Source of the DNA: Cordilura impudica
Lineage: Eukaryota; Arthropoda; Insecta; Diptera; Scathophagidae
Reading direction: 5' to 3'
Length of the DNA: 64,000 bases
NCBI GenBank assembly: GCA_963682025.1
Contig: OY821519.1
Location: 139,357,429 to 139,421,428 of the forward strand
Translations under genes and position numbers: made by a program
The notes under the pieces: generated by a model
The model's input: the letters and a program-made list of their open reading frames with translations, nothing else
What the model was told of the DNA's origin: nothing
Database searches by the model: none
Shown here: one piece after another, positions 59,169 to 64,000 of the stretch
How the letters are laid out: every line of letters begins with the position of its first letter
Position numbering within the stretch: position 1 is the stretch's first letter

Positions 59169-59670
59169 AACAAGTAAGAAAATTATAGTCGGTCTAGACC
59201 GACTATACGATACCCTATACCATGCGTTTAGAGACCATATCTCTTAGACCCAACTAACTGGACATAGAAAATAAGCATAAACCAAATTTGAGTGGGATTT
59301 TTATTAATTTTTTTGGCTGCAGATATGAAAAAGTTCATATCGGATGCTATATCTATATGGGGAATAGGCCCACAAATGGACCGATTATGGCCATGTTTGG
59401 TAAGGTCTCTTGTATTTTGCAAAAATATATACAAACAAAATTTGAGAAGAATCAGTGGAATATTTTTGTTTTTTGATAGATTTAAGTGAAGCTCGGGAAG
59501 CAGCTCTATATGGGGCCTATGACTAAAAGTTGTCCCACAGGGATCATTTTTCGACTACTCATTAACGGATCTAATAAACGCATACATACCCAATTTGCCT
59601 AAGATCTATACGACTTTTTGGATCTTATGGCAATTTATGTCGATTTCATAGGGGTCATTTGTATTTTGAT
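59169..59670 (-). mobile_element. HINE copy I, 5'-truncated
   Basis: It starts ACAAGTAAGAAAATTATAG with the perfect palindrome (59184-59207) and stays close to copy D until GGGGTCATTTGTAT at about 59670, then stops. The GTCY block and 5' end are missing. It abuts the Tc1 right end by about 30 bp. Confidence 0.87.
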
Positions 59671-60574
59671 ATGCCGAATATATCTAAAAATTTTAATAAT
59701 ATGTACTTTTTAATTTCATATCCAAAAACTACTGTTGCACAGTGTAATATTTTCATTAGTCTGACACATATTTAATTTCGCTTTTAGCTATTGAGATATT
59801 TCTAAATTAATCGTTTAACTAGTGAAATTAATTGAATTGTGGTATATTACTTTTATTACGCCATTAAAACACAATAAAAGCCGACATTGAATTCCCATTA
59901 AATAGACGGATATGCAATTACATATGTTAGAGTATTTTAAAACATTTCGAGCATCTAGCAAAACGCCGGCTTATTGAACATAAAAAGTTTCATACTAAAA
60001 ACTTGTAAAATGTTAATTGTACTTTAAACCTTTGTTAAACGATTTAAAAATGTTATGCTAATTTGAGTAGAAAAATTAATTACTTTGTACTCTTGTTGCT
60101 CGTAAAACTGCAATACAATATTATTTTTAACGTTTGTTTTTCTACTATAAATAATCAATGAACCGGTAGAGAGATGTCTGCAATTTAATATACAATTTGT
60201 TGCAGTTGTTGCTTGCACCGACAACGTACGGCTGCAGGAACAGCAACCGCCGATGTAGACAAAGCTAACAGCATCATTTATTTATGACGTGCATAATTAA
60301 TTTAAATTCAATTTTTCTTAAGACGTCCTCAAAAACATTTTTTAACTGCAGTTTATTTATTTATTTTTCGCCTCTTAATTTTGCTAAGCGGCACTGACAG
60401 TATTTATGATAAATTAATTTGTTCTTAATGAAATGACAGCGAACAAAGTGTCTGTTGACTAATAAAGTAGTAAAAATAGCTGCAAATAACAATTTAACAC
60501 TCGCATACGGAATTTTCATTTTTTTTTTTGTCTAAATGAAAATTTTGTACAGTTTTTTTGTTGTTGATGTTTTT
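59671..60574. other. Unassigned AT-rich spacer
   Basis: No supported gene or element ends; the frame at 60024-60224 (minus) is unrecognised. Confidence 0.45.
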
Positions 60575-61280
60575 TTTATACCCAATACCACTATGTGGTC
60601 AGGGTATAATAATTTTGTGCTGATGTTTTTAACTACCAAAAATATTTGGCCTAGACTTATCTTTTATTATATCGATCGACTCAGAATCACTTTCTGCATC
60701 GAATTAGCGAGGTCAGTCCGTCCGTCTGTGTGTCCATGTAAAATTTGTTATGAACCTAGAGGTGGCAAATATGAATATATTTTAATGAAAGTTTGCATAC
60801 AAGTTTCTATCGGCCCTAGAACGAAAACTGTTAAAACTGGTGGAAATCGGTGAATGTTAAAACCTCGTCCACTTACATATGAGGCCTATGAGATCGAGTT
60901 AAATTGCAATACGATCCAAATTATCATATATATATCTCGGTCAAATTTGGTTTGTGTGTATTTATTGCACCCATTAATCAGTAGTCGAAAGTCCCTATAG
61001 TAAAGATTTTTTTTCCGATTTTGTTTGTATATATATTTGAAAAAATTAGTGAATTTACCAAATACGGTCAAGATCGGTCCATTTTTCGACGAAGTTACAT
61101 ATAAATATAGCATTCGAAATAAACTTTTTCAGTTCTACAGGCAAAAAAATTAATGAAAATTCCGCTCAGATTTGGTGTATGCTTATTTTCTTTACCCAAT
61201 TCGTTTTGCATAAGACCAATTCTCTAAACGCATGGCATAGCCTATCGTATAGTCGGCTTAGACCAACTATAATTTTTTAA
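60575..61280 (+). mobile_element. HINE copy J, full length but diverged
   Basis: It opens TACCCAATACCACTATGTGG, has a short GTCC block near 60717, and ends with the decayed palindrome TATAGTCGGCTTAGACCAAC and AATTTTTTAAATTG. It shows more substitutions than copies D and I, so it is older. Confidence 0.85.
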
Positions 61281-61719
61281 ATTGTTGTTTTGTGTGTCTG
61301 TCTAAGGTGATTGGGTTATATTTAAATAATAATAATAGTTATTTGTATAAATATTGAAATAATAAAATTTAATTTATTATTTGTTATGTTAAAGAATCAC
61401 CAGGAAAATGAATAATCAATTCTTAGCGACGATTGGATTTATTTTAAACAGATCTAGAACTACCAAAGTGCCACTTTAAACGAATGTGCAGAGAGTCGGC
61501 TTTTGTTTTTAATATATCTCTATCAAAATGGTTTCAGTCTTATAGGTCTCTTCGAAAGAATTTCTCCCCTTGTCATTTTAAAGTAATAGAACTTCAGTAA
61601 AATCGTTAACGATCGAATCAGCCGTTAAAATAGGCTGGCTTAAATGCCAAAATCGCCATAAAAACCTCATCTTCGCCCACAAAATTATAGAAAAAGTATA
61701 CAGTGGGGTAAAAAATTTT
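61281..61719. other. Unassigned spacer, may include the start of the Tc1 remnant
   Basis: Nothing clear; weakly transposase-like frames just before 61720 could be the decayed N-terminus. Confidence 0.4.
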
Positions 61720-62290
61720 AAAACTGGGCTTTGCACGATTGGAGCAAGGTCCTTTAGTCCGATGAATCGAAGTTTGAAGTATTCGGCTTCAAGAGCCGAC
61801 GCTCAGCTGGAGCATGTGCAACGAATACATGCGTAGTGCCAACAGTCAAGCATGGGGGAGGTTCCGTAATAGTCTGGGGTTGTTTTGTTGCCTAAAGTGT
61901 TGGCGAGTTATGCAGAATCGAAAGAATACTCAATATAACCCAGTATAAAACTATTTTGAAAGATCGTGCTATGGTCAGTGGATTAAGAATTGTGGATCGG
62001 AAATTCATATATCAGCAAGATAATGATGTAAAACATAGAGTAAAAATTTGCAAGCATTATTTTTAGACCCAAGAAACAGCTAAAAACCTGTAAAGTTATG
62101 GAACATCAACCACAGTTAGCTGACCTCAATTCAATAAATTCATGGTGGGATGAATTGGGCAGGAAGGTGCGAACTAGAGAACATCTAAGGAAGACCAGCA
62201 GAAAAAACTGCAGGAAGCGCGGAACCAGATCACTTCAGAAACTTTGAAAAAATTGATTCAAAGGATGATAAGACTATGTTGTGAAATTAT
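61720..62290 (+). pseudogene. Tc1-like transposase remnant
   Basis: DWSKVL-SDESKFEVFGF (first Asp, one stop within), VVPTVKHGGGSVIVWGCF, NITQYKTILKDRAM, GLRIVDRKFIYQQDNDVKH (second Asp), then decayed SPDLNPIELLWDEL and a final ETLKKLIQRMIRLC. The motif order is that of a Tc1 DD34E transposase. Multiple stops and frameshifts are present. It is a different lineage from the 58330 copy, judged by the PTVKHGGGSV box. Confidence 0.83.
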
Positions 62291-62659
62291 ACGATAAGAA
62301 GATGGTCACAATGATAGATCTAAATTTTAAGAATAGAAAAATAGATTTCTGTAAATAGTAAATGCAAATAATAAAGAATAAACATTTTCGATTTGAAGAG
62401 TTTAAATTGAAAAATTAAAGAGATGTGAACATTTGAAATTTAAGGAGGAGGAAAATACCGTTGGACGGTAGAGTACATATATACACAAGAAAATCAACCG
62501 TACAAATGTTATCATTCAAAGCGAGGAATCCTTGTTTACGCTAATTCGGAAATGTAACGGGTGATCGAAAACATTTCTTACGTAATGAATACCCGAATAA
62601 AATGATTTTAGTTCAATCAAACCATTTGAATGTTCCTGCTTCTCTGATTTTAGTTATCG
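62291..62659. other. Unassigned spacer before Transib copy 3
   Basis: No motif was recognised; it is A-rich after the Tc1 remnant. Confidence 0.4.
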
Positions 62660-64000
62660 CACAGTGGCGCCCTTAGAACCAAAAATATGTTGCTAAAATC
62701 AAAATTTTCGGTTCGCTTCTGATATTTTGAATAAACTTATCTTATAGCAAATTGTTCAAGGATACAAATTTGTTACCTTCAATTATATATACCTTAGTTT
62801 ACCTTAGTTTAGAAGATATAACCCTTAGAAGTTGACAGATTTTCATGTTTCAAAATTTCTAGGCAATTTGTTCCAGTTTCAGGTAGAATATATAAAAAAA
62901 AACTAGGTAACTAATCGTAATTTTATTCAGTTGTACATATGGATTTACGTATTTATTTAGTATATTACAGAAAACAAAACTTACTATTTGCCTTGCGTTT
63001 CTCCAGGTAACTCGCTATTTACCAACTGTTTATTTTTTTCACTATTTTTCAACTTTGATGGGAAATAATAAAATGTTTAATTTTTTGTAACTTTGACTGC
63101 TAGAGGTAAAAAAGTCAAAAAAAGACATTGTTCCTGAAATTGTATGACGGGCATCCCTGTTAAATTCAGGTATTATATAGTTTTCATACAAAATTTGTTG
63201 ATAAAGTCTACTTGAAGTACACTTTAATTTTTTCGCATACGGCCCACAGGATGCACAAATAAACTATTCTTTTAGATTAGCAGGTAAACAATTAAAATAG
63301 AAATATAGTCAACCATCCAATGACAGACTCAACCACCCCAACGGATTTCGGGGAAGCTGATTTAGAAAAAATTGCTAGAAAAATCCGCAGAGAAGCGGAA
63401 ATATAAGAAATAATCTTCGCCTGACATATGCAAATATTAACACGAAATGGGTGAAAGTATGCCGAGGCATTCAGCAATTCAACCCCAACTAAGAGGAGTT
63501 CATTTTCTCCAGTGGCAGAAGATGAACCCACCACATCAACCGGGCCTGCCAGACGAAGGCCACAAAAAGTATGTAGGAGTGTTCAAATTCTACAAGAAAG
63601 AGGAAACTTACCGCTGCCACCAACGATTTGAGCAAGGACCATTTACCGGAACACTGTCTATCAAATCTAGGTCGCAGATTACAAAATCTGTTGCAAGCTC
63701 ACTACTATTTAAAGGATTAAAGAGAGCATTCCCACGCCCACAAACACACACCTCCAAAAGTAGGAAGTTCCGGAAGTTTCTGTGAAAGTCAATGTGCAGG
63801 ATCTTATGGACCATACAGTAATACGGCTGAGAAGCTGACATCAATCAGTAAATGGGGCTGCGATGAACCATCCGGACAAAGAGTTTACAAGCAAAGGATA
63901 TCATCCAATAACGCTACAATATCAGACGGAAATATGTTTATGGCATATTTTGTTCTTTTGCGGTTTAAATCTGATGTTTTCGTACGCTGAATTGGTTTTC
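62660..64000 (+). mobile_element. Transib copy 3, cut by window end
   Basis: A CACAGTGG heptamer end at 62660 is followed after 14 bases by AAAAATATG. The transposase start lies at 63320 and its catalytic core at about 63850. No other ends are visible, so the left boundary rests on the heptamer and on the distance to the gene. The target duplication cannot be tested. Confidence 0.7.
63320..64000 (+). pseudogene. Transib transposase, N-terminal half, frameshifted
   Basis: A start at MTDSTTPTDFGEADLEKIAR is plausible but meets a stop after IRREAEI. A second frame from 63447 reads MGESMPRHSAIQPQL. Around 63785-63830 a third frame reads VNVQDLMDHTVIRL, matching LQDLLEHTAERL of copy 1. Then comes SISKWGCDEPSGQRVYKQR, equivalent to the CDG box with Asp (63862-63864), and NMFMAYFVLLRFKS. 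The second Asp and Glu lie beyond the window. Confidence 0.82.

Overview
This is AT-rich nuclear DNA from an insect, almost certainly a higher fly (Diptera). The best organismal clue is a family of ~0.7-0.8 kb dispersed repeats with a (GTCY)n tetranucleotide block (GTCC/GTCT) in the middle and a palindrome beside a CTTACTTG end. This is the architecture of dipteran mini-me/DINE-1-like (HINE) elements. The species cannot be named from the sequence. I see no convincing host gene, tRNA, rRNA or CRISPR array. The window is a dense, layered graveyard of transposable elements, and several insertion orders can be read directly from it.

Layout. 1-610: HINE copy. 900-6800: decayed LINE split by a 3.4 kb Transib (RAG1-related) transposon with a perfect CGGCG target-site duplication. 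7890-10846: a 2.9 kb non-coding element whose inverted second copy (29662-32545) sits inside another HINE. 12437-13313: fold-back element. 13378-13705: short tandem repeats. 15160-15660: broken Tc1/mariner-superfamily transposase. 16796-18277: Helitron. 18410-22950: DNA transposon with ~0.5 kb terminal inverted repeats carrying a spliced, cysteine-rich gene I cannot assign to a named superfamily, itself invaded by HINEs. 23926-25776: two Helitrons, one with ~140 bp internal tandem repeats and a helicase tail. 27388-27705: hAT-type MITE. 28741-29009 and 32850-34300: mariner remnants.

36925-43264 is a Helitron-rich block. A plus-strand Helitron is followed by a minus-strand Helitron that was invaded by a TIR element, which was in turn invaded by a second Transib (40093-41740). 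The empty target site survives in a neighbouring tandem copy. 47550-48190: Tc1 remnant. 48412-49086: HINE. 50790-52376: HINE split by a LINE 3' fragment with an RNase H domain and a TTAGG-like tail. 52750-53735: Helitron 3' half. 54164-58305: nearly complete Jockey-type LINE with two intact ORFs. 58330-62290: Tc1 remnants and HINEs. 62660 to the end: third Transib, cut by the window edge.

Functionally, the only apparently intact genes are the two ORFs of the Jockey-type LINE. Three Transib copies, all with CACAGTG heptamer ends, show the V(D)J-recombinase-related transposon lineage at different stages of decay. Most other protein-coding sequence is broken transposase, helicase or reverse transcriptase.
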